DNA of 64,000 nt from a virus. The translations under genes were made by a program, and so were the position numbers. The notes under the pieces were generated by a model. The model was not told where the DNA came from. It made no database searches and saw nothing but the letters and a program-made list of their open reading frames with translations. The stretch is from IMG/VR virus record IMGVR_UViG_3300030451_004287, positions 62,001 through 126,000 of that record. One strand, given 5' to 3'. This document shows, piece after piece, positions 43,866-52,844 of this stretch (within the stretch, counting starts at the first letter, position 1; each line of letters begins with the position of its first letter).

Positions 43866-45454
43866 AAAAAATAAAATTTAAATCTTGTGGTTGTGTTTTC
43901 CCATCTCACAACAATCATATAGAATATAACATTGACATATCAAATCTAGATTTAGAATGTAAATCTACATGGGATATCATAGGTAGTGGTAATACTAAAG
44001 GATGTTTCCAGCTAGAGTCTAGATTAGGGCAAATGATGTCCAAAAAACTCAAGCCAGAAAACATAGAACAGTTAGCAGCTTTAATTAGTATTATGCGTCC
44101 CGGCTGTTTGGAGGCGTACAGAGATGGTAAAAGCGTTAGTGATCACTACATAGACAAAAAAAATGGTATTGAATCTATAGATTATTTTCACCCATCTCTA
44201 GAACCTGTATTAAAAACAACCTATGGAGAAATGATTTATCAAGAACAGGCGATGGAAATAGCAAAAGTTATTGCTGGTTTTGGATTAGAAGAAGCGGATG
44301 TTCTTAGAAAAGCTATTGGTAAGAAAAAAGTAGATCTTATGAATAGCGTTAAAAAATCTTTTATACTAGGAGCACAAAAAACTAATGTAGTTTCTAAAGA
44401 AATCGCTGAAGAAATATTTGGATGGATCGAAAAAAGTCAAAGATATAGTTTTAATAAATCTCATGCTATTAGTTATGCCTTGAATGCATACTTATCAGCA
44501 TACTCTAAAGCACATTTTCCTGCTCATTTTTTTGCGTCTTATTTAAAGTTTGCGCAAGACAAGATTGATCCAATGAAAGAGATTTATGAACTTATAAATA
44601 ATTGCAGAGAAATGGATATTGATGTATACAAACCAGATTTTAGAAAGCTCTCAAGATCTTTTACTATAGATGATGATAAGAATATATATTTCGGTTTAAC
44701 AAATATTAAAGGTGTTGGAGAATCAGTATGTAACAAAATAGAAATTTTAGTGAAAGATATGGACTTGGAAAATATGTCATATCTAGAAACACTATTTAAA
44801 ATTTTAGATAAAATCAATCAAACCGCTAGTAAAGCTATGATTAGTGTGGGTTGTTTTGATTATTTAAATGTTGGTAGAAGAGAGATGTTATTTCATTTTA
44901 GTCTTATAAATGATCTGACAAAAAAAGAAAAAGATACTATATCAGCAAATCTTGAGTCATTAGCTTCTTTAGAAGATTGTTTACATTTCCTTGACGATAA
45001 AGTAAACATAAGAAGAAAACAAAAAGTATTAGCTGTATTACATACTCTTAAAAATCCTCCATATAAACTTGAAGACAGTTGTCTGTGGATAGCAGATCAA
45101 GAAAATCAACTACTGGGCATAAGTATTACATGCTCAAAAATAGATGAATACAGTTTAGAAAATGTTAACTCAACATGTAGAGATTTAAATAATGATAAAT
45201 GTATTTATAAGAATATTATTCTAGGAATAGAAATTAAAGAAGTTAATGTAATTAAAACAAAACGCGGAGCAAATCCGGGTCAAGAAATGTGTTTTGCTAA
45301 AGTGTCAGATAATACTGGAGGCGTAGATATTGTTGTATTTCCAGAACAATACGCTAAATATAAAGACGTACTACAAACTGACACAACAGCTATCCTAAGC
45401 CTAGAAAAATCTAAAAATGACAGTCTTATAGTTAAAAAAATTTGGCAGTTATAA
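43862..45454 (+). CDS. dnaE-C: DNA polymerase III alpha subunit, C-terminal part (fingers, HhH, OB)
   Basis: The 530-residue protein begins with a short basic segment with SCGC near 8-11, then the fingers: TKGCFQLESRLGQMM near 45-59, IMRPGCLEAYRDG and YGEMIYQEQAMEIAKVIAGF. SFNKSHAISYALNAY follows unbroken, i.e. the site used by cyanobacterial DnaE inteins is not split here. A helix-hairpin-helix (TNIKGVGESVCNKI) and an OB fold (about 455-525) close the chain. It has no palm, so it needs the product of the gene at 41117. No obvious beta-clamp peptide at the extreme end. Confidence 0.88.
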   Translation: MKKIKFKSCGCVFPSHNNHIEYNIDISNLDLECKSTWDIIGSGNTKGCFQLESRLGQMMSKKLKPENIEQLAALISIMRPGCLEAYRDGKSVSDHYIDKKNGIESIDYFHPSLEPVLKTTYGEMIYQEQAMEIAKVIAGFGLEEADVLRKAIGKKKVDLMNSVKKSFILGAQKTNVVSKEIAEEIFGWIEKSQRYSFNKSHAISYALNAYLSAYSKAHFPAHFFASYLKFAQDKIDPMKEIYELINNCREMDIDVYKPDFRKLSRSFTIDDDKNIYFGLTNIKGVGESVCNKIEILVKDMDLENMSYLETLFKILDKINQTASKAMISVGCFDYLNVGRREMLFHFSLINDLTKKEKDTISANLESLASLEDCLHFLDDKVNIRRKQKVLAVLHTLKNPPYKLEDSCLWIADQENQLLGISITCSKIDEYSLENVNSTCRDLNNDKCIYKNIILGIEIKEVNVIKTKRGANPGQEMCFAKVSDNTGGVDIVVFPEQYAKYKDVLQTDTTAILSLEKSKNDSLIVKKIWQL

Positions 45455-45455
45455 C

Positions 45456-45483
45456 TTGACATATTGATAGCTAATTGTACTAT
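45456..45483 (+). promoter_or_regulatory. Strong sigma70-like promoter of ssb
   Basis: TTGACA (45456-45461), a 16-base spacer and TACTAT (45478-45483). It is the best match to the sigma70 consensus in the window and directly precedes ssb, after the polymerase stop. Transcription would start near 45490. Confidence 0.82.
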
Positions 45484-45529
45484 AGAAGGTATTGAAAACT
45501 ATTCGTTTTGAACTTTAAAAGGAGATGAT

Positions 45530-45904
45530 ATGAATCTTATTGTATTAAAGGGTAATCTTGCTCGTGATCCAGACCTGCGATCAATCACCACAGGTAACAG
45601 GGATACTTCTGTTGTAAATTTTACGGTAGCTGTTTCTAGGGAATATAGGAAATCAGACGGTACTACTGATAAGAATACAACATTTGTAAATTGCGAAGCA
45701 TGGGACAGTGGAGCAGAGGCTATTGCATCTACTTTTAAAAAGGGCGATCTAGTTATGCTAGAAGGTTCTTTGCGTAATGATAACTGGGAAAAAGATGGTG
45801 TTAAGCATTCATCTATGAAAGTTCGTGTCAGCAATTTTGGTAAAATTCAAAAAACTAAAAAGTCTTCCGCAAAGACAGAAGATGAAGCTGTAACAGCATT
45901 CTAG
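45530..45904 (+). CDS. ssb: Single-stranded DNA-binding protein
   Basis: The 124-residue protein has the bacterial SSB OB fold: LIVLKGNLARDPDLR near 3-17, VVNFTVAVSREY near 28-39, TTFVNCEAWDSGAEAI near 50-65 and LVMLEGSLRNDNWEKDG. A short basic then acidic tail ends in AVTAF, an abbreviated protein-interaction tip. The GGAG site (45521) and the strong promoter fit a highly expressed protein. Less AT-biased codons than its neighbours. Confidence 0.92.
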   Translation: MNLIVLKGNLARDPDLRSITTGNRDTSVVNFTVAVSREYRKSDGTTDKNTTFVNCEAWDSGAEAIASTFKKGDLVMLEGSLRNDNWEKDGVKHSSMKVRVSNFGKIQKTKKSSAKTEDEAVTAF

Positions 45905-45912
45905 GATTTTAT

Positions 45913-47538
45913 ATGAAAAAAAGAATTATGATGCTAACCGAATCTGGGCATATTATGTCTGGATTCGGTAATTATACTAGAAATGTTCTTTCTAGATTAC
46001 ACAATACAGGGAAGTATGAAATAGCAGAACTGTCTTGTTATAGAGATAAAAACGTCCCTAAAACAGAGGCATGGAAGGTATACCCTAATGTTCCAACAGG
46101 TGAAGAATCTGAAAAAAAATATAGAGGTATTACATCATCAGTTTTTGGTGCTTGGGGTTTTGAAACCGCCTGTTTAGATTTTAAACCAGATATTGTATTT
46201 GATATTAGAGATTACTGGATGCTAAACTTTCCAGAGTATTCTCCGTTTAGGCCATTTTTCCATTGGGTATTAGCACCAACCATCGACTCTGCACCACAAA
46301 GAAAAGAATGGTTACAAACATATTCTAACGCTGATTTAGTTTCTGGTCATACTCAATGGGGTATTGATTACCTAAAACAATTTTCAAATATAAATACAAC
46401 ATTTCCAGTTAATGATTCTGTAGATGTAAATAATTTTAAGCCTGTGTCTATAGATAAAAAAGCTCACAAAGCTAATCATTTTTTAGATCCTAATGATTTT
46501 ATTGTTGGTAGTGTTATGCGTAATCAAAAACGCAAATTAATTCCTAATCTTATTAAAGTTATTAAACAACTCAATAAGAAATATCCAAGAATTAAATTAC
46601 ATTTACACACTAGTTATCCAGACAACGCTGGATGGCCAATACCTGAACTAATGTTAGAGCATGATGCTGCCGATATAGTTTACTTTACTTACAAGTGTGC
46701 TCACTGTGGAAAATATTCTGTAATGAGTTTCAAGGAAGGACTTGCTATATGTCCACATTGTAAAAATCAATCAGCTAATATATGTAATGTATCTCAAGGT
46801 TTAAATGATAGTGAATTATGTTCAGTATATAATTTATTTGATACATATGTTCAGTATGCTATATGTGAAGGTTTTGGTATACCTCCTGTAGAAGCAGCAG
46901 CGTGTGGCTTGTCTTTGATTACTGTAGATCATGGTGCTATGCGAGAAATTGGAGATAATCTTAACGGAAGAATTGTTAAGTTAGCATCAACATTTAGAGA
47001 ATTAGAAACTAACGCTGAAAGAGTCAGTCCAGACGATGAAGATTTATATAATCAAATAGAACAGGAATATTTAAAACAAGAACAACAAAGTTGGCTACAG
47101 TCTTTAAAGTCTATAGAAGAAAACAGAAACACTCTGTTAGAAAACTACAGCTGGGATAAAACCGCTAAAGATTATGAAAAAATGTTTGATAACATTGAAT
47201 TAACTGGATTGCAAGGCAAATGGGATTCTCCACCTCAACCAATTAGTGAGGATACCAACGTAGACACACAAAATGTTCGAAGTAATAGGGAACTAATTGA
47301 TAAAGTAGTTTGCGAAATTATTAAATCTCCATATTTATTACGAACTGCTATGGTACAAACGGCAATTAGAAATTTAGATGCAGGATTTGTAAACGATGGC
47401 GGAACCATTAAACCTTATACCATGAAAGAAGCTAGTGGGTTTTTGGATCAATTATATAACTCTAAAAAAACATGGGATGCTATTCGTACAGGCTCTATGG
47501 AATTACCTGATCAGTTTAAAGAAATTATAGAATACTAA
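45913..47538 (+). CDS. GT4-like glycosyltransferase with inserted zinc ribbon
   Basis: The 541-residue protein has a GT-B core: ESGHIMSGFGNYTRN near 9-23, GSVMRNQKRKLIPNLIKVI near 196-214 and AICEGFGIPPVEAAACG near 316-332, the donor-binding segment. Between the last two lies a zinc ribbon (Cys262, Cys265, Cys280, Cys283) that is not part of normal GT4 enzymes. About 110 residues after the GT core are unassigned. It follows ssb rather than lying in the main glycan cluster and heads a second glycan-type group. Confidence 0.78.
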   Translation: MKKRIMMLTESGHIMSGFGNYTRNVLSRLHNTGKYEIAELSCYRDKNVPKTEAWKVYPNVPTGEESEKKYRGITSSVFGAWGFETACLDFKPDIVFDIRDYWMLNFPEYSPFRPFFHWVLAPTIDSAPQRKEWLQTYSNADLVSGHTQWGIDYLKQFSNINTTFPVNDSVDVNNFKPVSIDKKAHKANHFLDPNDFIVGSVMRNQKRKLIPNLIKVIKQLNKKYPRIKLHLHTSYPDNAGWPIPELMLEHDAADIVYFTYKCAHCGKYSVMSFKEGLAICPHCKNQSANICNVSQGLNDSELCSVYNLFDTYVQYAICEGFGIPPVEAAACGLSLITVDHGAMREIGDNLNGRIVKLASTFRELETNAERVSPDDEDLYNQIEQEYLKQEQQSWLQSLKSIEENRNTLLENYSWDKTAKDYEKMFDNIELTGLQGKWDSPPQPISEDTNVDTQNVRSNRELIDKVVCEIIKSPYLLRTAMVQTAIRNLDAGFVNDGGTIKPYTMKEASGFLDQLYNSKKTWDAIRTGSMELPDQFKEIIEY

Positions 47539-47543
47539 ACTAA

Positions 47544-48602
47544 ATGAATGCTCTTTATTTGGGTCATTATAGGGAAGACACGGATGCAGGTAGTTCTTCT
47601 CGTAGATTTATACATGGTTTACTAAAAAAGGGCATCAATGTTGCTGTAAGACCATTGTATCATTTTCGCAACAAAACGTTTAGACTAACAGATCAAGAAA
47701 TTCTTAAAGTAGAAAATGCTGAATATAGCAATTATGATTGTGTGTTTCAGCACACGGTTCCTATAAACTTCTGTTATAATAAAAATTTGGGACAAAATAT
47801 AGGAGTATTAGATCTACAAACTTTTAATACTCAATATGGATCTACGATAGATCACATAAGCTTAATGGATAAGATTTACATTAGATCTTCTTATGGTATT
47901 AAAGATTTAAAAAAACATATAAAAAATACATCTATAGATATAGTACCAGAGCCTTTTGATAAAATAGATAATACTTATGTTAAAAATGATGATGAGTATA
48001 GATTTTACGCTAGAGGTAGCACAGATAATCGCTATAACTTATTTAAGATTGTAGTAGCGTTTTTGTCTGAGTTTGCTAACGAAAATATACCTCAATTAAT
48101 TTTATACATGAATGAGGACGAATCTAAAATAACTAGCATGTTAAATAAAGCATATAAAAAATTAAATGTAAAAGCTAACACTTCTGAAAAAATTGTTGTT
48201 GTAAATAACAAATATAATGAAGAAGAAGAAAACAACATTATTAAAAATATACATTGCGCAATTAATATAGATAAAGCAGATAGTTCAGCTGTGTTTACTA
48301 TTAGAAATTTACTTTATAAAAATATTGTTATTACACAAAAAAACTCTGCCTCTTGTTACTATGTCAATGATAATAATGGTATACTTGCAGAAAGTTATCC
48401 AACTAATATAGATGATATGGAAAATTGTTATGATAATAGTATACAGTCTATATATGAAAAATGGTACGACACAGATATCAATTCTCTAAAAGCATGTATG
48501 AGAAACGCTTATTGTTTATCTGAAAATGAAACACAAAGTAAAAAAATTAATATTGATACAAGTCTATTTTCCTATAACAAATTTTGTGAAACTATATTAT
48601 GA
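47544..48602 (+). CDS. GT-B glycosyltransferase-like protein
   Basis: A 352-residue protein whose start LYLGHYREDTDAGSSSRRFIHGLLK matches the acceptor-domain loop of GT4 enzymes. The C-terminal half retains the domain rhythm but a weak donor site (INIDKADSSAVFTIRNLLYK). It may be inactive or highly divergent. It follows the zinc-ribbon glycosyltransferase and overlaps the next gene by four bases. Confidence 0.55.
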   Translation: MNALYLGHYREDTDAGSSSRRFIHGLLKKGINVAVRPLYHFRNKTFRLTDQEILKVENAEYSNYDCVFQHTVPINFCYNKNLGQNIGVLDLQTFNTQYGSTIDHISLMDKIYIRSSYGIKDLKKHIKNTSIDIVPEPFDKIDNTYVKNDDEYRFYARGSTDNRYNLFKIVVAFLSEFANENIPQLILYMNEDESKITSMLNKAYKKLNVKANTSEKIVVVNNKYNEEEENNIIKNIHCAINIDKADSSAVFTIRNLLYKNIVITQKNSASCYYVNDNNGILAESYPTNIDDMENCYDNSIQSIYEKWYDTDINSLKACMRNAYCLSENETQSKKINIDTSLFSYNKFCETIL

Positions 48603-49045
48603 TTGATAGCCTAATAAAAAAAGAACTAAATGAAATTAATATTGTATGGATACCATCAAACAATAAAAATTTTGAAAATCTGTTTGATAGTTTAGGTTTT
48701 AATTATTTCCATTTGACAGATTTCTTTTTAGGTCTATGCTCTCCAAATTTAGTTATCACTAATAATAGATTTAGTAAATTTGATACAGCTATTAATTTAT
48801 GCTTAACTCATCATTGTAATTTAATTATAATTGACCACGACGAAAAACCAGATATAATATCTACTGACAAAATCATATCCAAAATGAAGTTAGTTCCTAA
48901 CGTACTTCAAATAGCTGCGACTCCAAATGTATATCACTCTTGGGGTAACATACACGATATTGTGCTAGATACAGGTATTATACAAGAAGATTTTAGTAAA
49001 ATATTAACATCGTTTTATAAGAAAATATTTAAAGTACATGAATAA
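48599..49045 (+). CDS. Hypothetical protein
   Basis: A 148-residue protein of alternating strands and helices (NIVWIPSNN near 14-22, LIIIDHDEKPD near 75-85), like half of a Rossmann-type domain. No motif supports a function. Overlaps both neighbours. Confidence 0.45.
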   Translation: MIDSLIKKELNEINIVWIPSNNKNFENLFDSLGFNYFHLTDFFLGLCSPNLVITNNRFSKFDTAINLCLTHHCNLIIIDHDEKPDIISTDKIISKMKLVPNVLQIAATPNVYHSWGNIHDIVLDTGIIQEDFSKILTSFYKKIFKVHE

Positions 49046-49454
49046 AATACATTTACATAATACAGAAAATCCTATTGATATACCTAAATATCACTCTTTG
49101 AACTTTGATCAAATGATTAAATTAGAAGATAATTCTGTTGAGTCTGTGTTTATGTTAGATATTCTAGATTATCATAATAAAACGCAAGCGTCTACAATAC
49201 TAGAAACTATACACAATAAATTAATTAAAGATGGGGAACTGATCGTTCAATCGCCTGATTTAAAACAATTAATTATTTGTATGAATTTTAATAAAATTGA
49301 TTTTAATCAAGGTAAAGCTGTACTATATGATCAACGGGTTACTATGCACCAAATGGAAGACTTAATAAATAAAGTATGTGAACATAATTTTAAATGTAAA
49401 GTAAAAAAATATATTAACACATTTGAGTGTTTTTTAGAATTTAATAAAATATGA
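49038..49454 (+). CDS. Methyltransferase-fold fragment or divergent small methyltransferase
   Basis: The 138-residue protein resembles the second half of a class I methyltransferase: SLNFDQMIKLEDNSVESVFMLDILDY near 19-44 recalls the D..LP..D.SFD.V....VLEH region, and KLIKDGELIVQSPDL near 68-82 the post-motif strand. Motif I for SAM binding is missing, so it is probably catalytically dead or a partner subunit. Confidence 0.5.
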   Translation: MNKIHLHNTENPIDIPKYHSLNFDQMIKLEDNSVESVFMLDILDYHNKTQASTILETIHNKLIKDGELIVQSPDLKQLIICMNFNKIDFNQGKAVLYDQRVTMHQMEDLINKVCEHNFKCKVKKYINTFECFLEFNKI

Positions 49455-50137
49455 AAAACTTATCAGTACTTATACTATGCACTAATACAGCTAAAGGAAC
49501 TAAATCCTTGGGTAGTATAGGCTTGTTAAAACTAAACAATAAAAAGAATATAATAGATTATCACATTAATAACATTAAACTTTGCTGGCCTGACTGTAAT
49601 ATTTCTATTATTGCTAGACATGATGACATTAAATTAAACAAATATATTACCAACGAAAAACCAGATATTAATTATATCGATTATGAATTAGATAAAATGT
49701 CAAACGAGTGCGAGAGTTTACTAAGAGGAATTAACTCCGATAATGTTAATGATAATTTTTTAATCATTGATATTAATTGTCTTTTAGATAAAAACATATT
49801 TAAAAAGTTTTCAACATATGACATGTCTAAATCATTTATTATTCACAATAGGGATATTTCGTATGAGTCAAAATTAGGATGTATCCATGATTACAAATCT
49901 GATAAGATACAGAATATCTTTTTCGATTTACCTGTAAAAATTTTAAAATACTATTATATATGTAATGATCAATTACTAGAAATTTTAAAATCTAAGCCTA
50001 CTAGATCTAAATTTTTGTTCGAAATTTTGAATCACACAAATAATGATATAAATATGTATAATATAAAAACAAAAAAATGTATTAATATAAATTCTATTAA
50101 AGATTATAAAATAGCTAAGGAGACTAATTTTGTATAA
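49451..50137 (+). CDS. Nucleotidyltransferase-like (GT-A fold) protein, degenerate
   Basis: The 228-residue protein follows the sugar-phosphate nucleotidyltransferase layout: LSVLILCTNTAKGTKSLG near 4-21 in place of LILAGGxGTR, LLKLNNKKNIIDYHI near 27-41 in place of the KPxxPVxxKP motif, and LIIDINCLLD near 105-114 at the metal position. The signature glycines and arginine are changed, so activity is doubtful. Confidence 0.5.
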   Translation: MKNLSVLILCTNTAKGTKSLGSIGLLKLNNKKNIIDYHINNIKLCWPDCNISIIARHDDIKLNKYITNEKPDINYIDYELDKMSNECESLLRGINSDNVNDNFLIIDINCLLDKNIFKKFSTYDMSKSFIIHNRDISYESKLGCIHDYKSDKIQNIFFDLPVKILKYYYICNDQLLEILKSKPTRSKFLFEILNHTNNDINMYNIKTKKCININSIKDYKIAKETNFV

Positions 50138-50507
50138 TATAAGTGTATTTTTACAAAGAATAGCTGCAGAAAGCCATGTATTAAAAATAATGTCATTAAC
50201 TAATCCTAAAAAGATCTACATAAAAGAGATGTTTTGTGATACAAACCAGATGGCTAATTATCATAATCCATTTTTCCATTCTTGGATGTTGATGGCAGAA
50301 AATAAATTGTTACTATCTGATGCAAGTTGCTACAATATAGCAGCAATTTTTGATACTAATAAATTTATTGCTATAGATGATCCTAAATTTAAACAAGATA
50401 TGGATAATGTAGAGTTTGTAGATATCAATATATTTAATCAAGGTAACACCGAAGAAAAACTGTTAGAAATCTTAGGACAAGATAAATATGCAAAATATAA
50501 AGTATGA
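50130..50507 (+). CDS. Hypothetical protein
   Basis: A 125-residue protein with mixed strand-helix pattern, an HNPFFHSWMLMAENK segment near 45-59 and an acidic end. No family seen. It overlaps both neighbours (8 and 20 bases). Confidence 0.45.
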   Translation: MYNISVFLQRIAAESHVLKIMSLTNPKKIYIKEMFCDTNQMANYHNPFFHSWMLMAENKLLLSDASCYNIAAIFDTNKFIAIDDPKFKQDMDNVEFVDINIFNQGNTEEKLLEILGQDKYAKYKV

Positions 50508-51288
50508 TCAACTTTCTGATACTGAAAAATGTAATATTATTAAAAAACTTTATACAAAAGAAAAACTAAGCTTTGCTGGTATAGCAAAACAGCTTGGTAC
50601 ATATTCTAATAAAGTTAGAAGAGATGCTAATAAGTTTAATATTAAAATTAGAGATAGAAGCCAAGCGCAAAAAAATGCTTTACAAACGGGAGCAGTTAAA
50701 CATCCAACACAAGGTAAAAATAGAAGCGAAGAAGAAAAACAAAAAATCAGCATGTCTCAACATGAAAGCTGGAAAAATCAAGACGAGAATACTAAAAAAC
50801 AAAGATCAAAAAAAGCAAAGTTAAGATGGCAGTCTATGTCAGAATCACAAAAAGAAAATTTAAGAGTTGCTGCTCATCAAGCTATTAGAGAAACTAGCAA
50901 AACAGGGTCTAAGCTAGAAAAATTTTTACTAACTAAACTCATAGAAAAAGGCTACAAACCTGAGTTTCACAAAGAACAAATTTTATCGAATACAAAATTA
51001 CATATTGACCTCTTTATTGCAAAACTTAATACAGCTATAGAGATCGACGGTCCATCTCATTACATTTCTGTTTGGGGAGAAGAGTCTTTAGCCAGAAACC
51101 AAAAATATGACCAAAAAAAGAATGGTTTAATTATTGGCAAAGGAATGAGACTAATTAGAATCAAACAGTTAAATGACTATTCAAAAGCTAGGGCAGAAAT
51201 AGTATTTTCTAAACTAGATAATTTATTACAACAAATTAAAACAAATTCGTTAGATTCATCTCAAAAAATTTTATATATAGAGGATTAA
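50488..51288 (+). CDS. Probable homing endonuclease (HTH, NUMOD3-like, EDxHD nuclease)
   Basis: The 266-residue protein has an N-terminal helix-turn-helix (about 22-55, FAGIAKQLGTYSNKVRRDA), a NUMOD3-like basic region (HPTQGKNRSEEEKQKIS near 72-88) and a C-terminal Vsr/DUF559-type catalytic domain: Glu near 144 in SKLEKFL, Asp174 in LHIDLFI, and AIEIDGPSHY with Glu185, Asp187 and His191. This resembles the EDxHD homing endonucleases of phages. It is freestanding here. It could spread with the surrounding genes. Confidence 0.7.
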   Translation: MQNIKYDQLSDTEKCNIIKKLYTKEKLSFAGIAKQLGTYSNKVRRDANKFNIKIRDRSQAQKNALQTGAVKHPTQGKNRSEEEKQKISMSQHESWKNQDENTKKQRSKKAKLRWQSMSESQKENLRVAAHQAIRETSKTGSKLEKFLLTKLIEKGYKPEFHKEQILSNTKLHIDLFIAKLNTAIEIDGPSHYISVWGEESLARNQKYDQKKNGLIIGKGMRLIRIKQLNDYSKARAEIVFSKLDNLLQQIKTNSLDSSQKILYIED

Positions 51289-51291
51289 ATA

Positions 51292-51984
51292 ATGGCTAAG
51301 GCAAAAACTAAGACAGAAGAAAAAATCAACCCAAATGATATTAATTGGACAGATAATGTATTGAAACTGTTGTCTGATGACGAAAAGATCAAAGGTAATC
51401 CAACTACAGATGGGTTAAGAAGGATTTTTGAAATTGCTTTAGACTGTGTTGTTATTGACTCGTCCTCTTCTGTATTACAAAGTCCTAGCCCAGAAAATGA
51501 AAAGAGGGCTACTGTGGTCCATTCTCTGACGTATGTTTTAAATAATCCTGATCTAGCACCAGAATTTAAAACCAGAACTGTAAATGGAGCAGCGGATGTA
51601 TATTGGGGTAATTGTGATAAGATTTTTAGAAATCATCCAGTAGCAGTTGCAGAAACAAGAGCAGAAGGAAGGGCTTTACGAAGAGGATTAAAATTACGCA
51701 AAGTTGTAGCAGCAGAAGAAATTGCTGATACTATTGAAGATAATCCTGATATGGACTCTGTAACCAAGATTACAAATAATCAAATTGGTTTTATGGATGT
51801 ATTGTGTAAACGTCTAAATGTTAATCCTATTAGTTTGATGGAATATTTAAAGTTTGAAGTTAATGATTTTAGAAACTTGACACATAATGATGCTGTGTCT
51901 ATTATAAGACAACTATCTGGATATCAACAAAATGTAGATAGTATTCCACAAGACGTTATGGGTTACACAGAGGAGTGGCGATGA
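51292..51984 (+). CDS. Hypothetical DNA-metabolism protein (annealing-protein-like motif)
   Basis: A 230-residue protein with PVAVAETRAEGRALRRGLKL near 116-135, an Ala/Arg helix of the type found in Rad52/Erf-like ssDNA annealing proteins (A..TRA..RALR..L). The rest is helical and unassigned, except for an acidic segment near 140-155. It sits by DNA-metabolism genes. The function is suggested only by this motif. Confidence 0.4.
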   Translation: MAKAKTKTEEKINPNDINWTDNVLKLLSDDEKIKGNPTTDGLRRIFEIALDCVVIDSSSSVLQSPSPENEKRATVVHSLTYVLNNPDLAPEFKTRTVNGAADVYWGNCDKIFRNHPVAVAETRAEGRALRRGLKLRKVVAAEEIADTIEDNPDMDSVTKITNNQIGFMDVLCKRLNVNPISLMEYLKFEVNDFRNLTHNDAVSIIRQLSGYQQNVDSIPQDVMGYTEEWR

Positions 51985-52304
51985 TTGAAGGCGAAATTAA
52001 AGTTAATGATAAATTAACTCTTAAAATTAGTGCAGAAGGACAGAAAGAATTATTTAAAGATCTGTCTACTGTACAAGAAATTTTTGGAGAAAACAGCTGT
52101 GGTATGTGTGGTAGCACTGATATTAAATATGTTGTTCGCACTGTTGACGGTAATGATTATTTTGAGTTAAGATGCAATAAATGTGGGGCTATACTTTCTT
52201 TTGGTCAACATAAAAAAGGTGGAACAATCTTTCCTAAACGAAAAGACTCTAATGGTAAATGGTTAGAGAATCGTGGTTGGCACAAGTATGTTCCTAAAAA
52301 ATAA
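51981..52304 (+). CDS. Zinc-ribbon protein
   Basis: With ATG 51981 (behind AGGAG, overlapping the previous stop) the protein has 107 residues. It has a ribbon of CGMCGS near 38-43 and CNKCGA near 62-67, then a basic tail with KRKDSNGKW. This single-stranded DNA- or RNA-binding-type small protein has no assigned function. Last plus-strand gene before the convergent junction. Confidence 0.55.
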   Translation: MIEGEIKVNDKLTLKISAEGQKELFKDLSTVQEIFGENSCGMCGSTDIKYVVRTVDGNDYFELRCNKCGAILSFGQHKKGGTIFPKRKDSNGKWLENRGWHKYVPKK

Positions 52305-52315
52305 TTAACTTTTTT
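52296..52315. terminator. Possible weak bidirectional terminator at the convergent junction
   Basis: Six A's (52296-52301) face six T's (52310-52315) around TAATTAAC at the point where the two convergent stop codons abut with no base between them. Only A:T pairs form, so the hairpin is weak, but the T or A run would serve either direction. Confidence 0.3.
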
Positions 52316-52829
52316 CTTCTAATTGTTTTTTCCATGCTGCTGTTTGTTTAGCTGATATTTCTCTTTCTCTTTCAGCTTCTTCTTTTTGTGCCTTACGAGA
52401 ATTAGCAACAGCTTTCTTAATAAGAATACGACCTGCTGTTTTTAAAAACGGCAAACCTCTTTTATTTGCTTCTTCTTGTAACCAACCTACAACAGTTTCT
52501 ACATTATTTTCTACCCAATCATTACCATTATGATCCATAGCGTGTGCTCTTTTATTACAGCTACAGTTTGCTTTAGAGTGTATACCAAACTTTGCTAGTA
52601 GTTTTTTTAATTGAGTGCCGGGGCCAGAACTCATAGAATCTGGTCTAAATTGATCAGGGTCATCTTTTAAAAGTTTTACTATATCATCTTTTACACTCCA
52701 TATTTCATTAATTTCAGGCTCAGTTAATCCTCCAGTATTAAAACTTATTGTATTTGTTTGTTCATGATACATTACCTGTATATTTTTAGATTGTAATATT
52801 TTTAATATTTTATAAGCCTTAGTTTGCAT
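52305..52829 (-). CDS. Conserved-type phage protein of unknown function
   Basis: The 174-residue protein has a motif block SGPGTQLKKLLAKFGI near 67-82, NCSCNKRAHAMD near 88-99 and NDWVENNVETVVGWLQEEA near 102-120. I recall such blocks from uncharacterised bacterial and phage proteins. The Cys pair could bind metal or form a disulfide. A lysine-rich coil ends the chain. An AAAGGAG site precedes the start. It follows the giant structural genes on the same strand, so it is probably a tail-related or virion protein. Confidence 0.55.
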   Translation of the reverse strand: MQTKAYKILKILQSKNIQVMYHEQTNTISFNTGGLTEPEINEIWSVKDDIVKLLKDDPDQFRPDSMSSGPGTQLKKLLAKFGIHSKANCSCNKRAHAMDHNGNDWVENNVETVVGWLQEEANKRGLPFLKTAGRILIKKAVANSRKAQKEEAEREREISAKQTAAWKKQLEEKS

Positions 52830-52844
52830 TATAGTTTTTCTCCT

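Noticed and set aside
42950-43900. Split intein as explanation for the divided polymerase
   Set aside because: Fragment 1 ends with polymerase residues (MMQIKQYLKG) and fragment 2 begins with a non-intein leader; no intein blocks, no terminal Asn-Cys/Ser junction were found, and the known DnaE intein site is intact.
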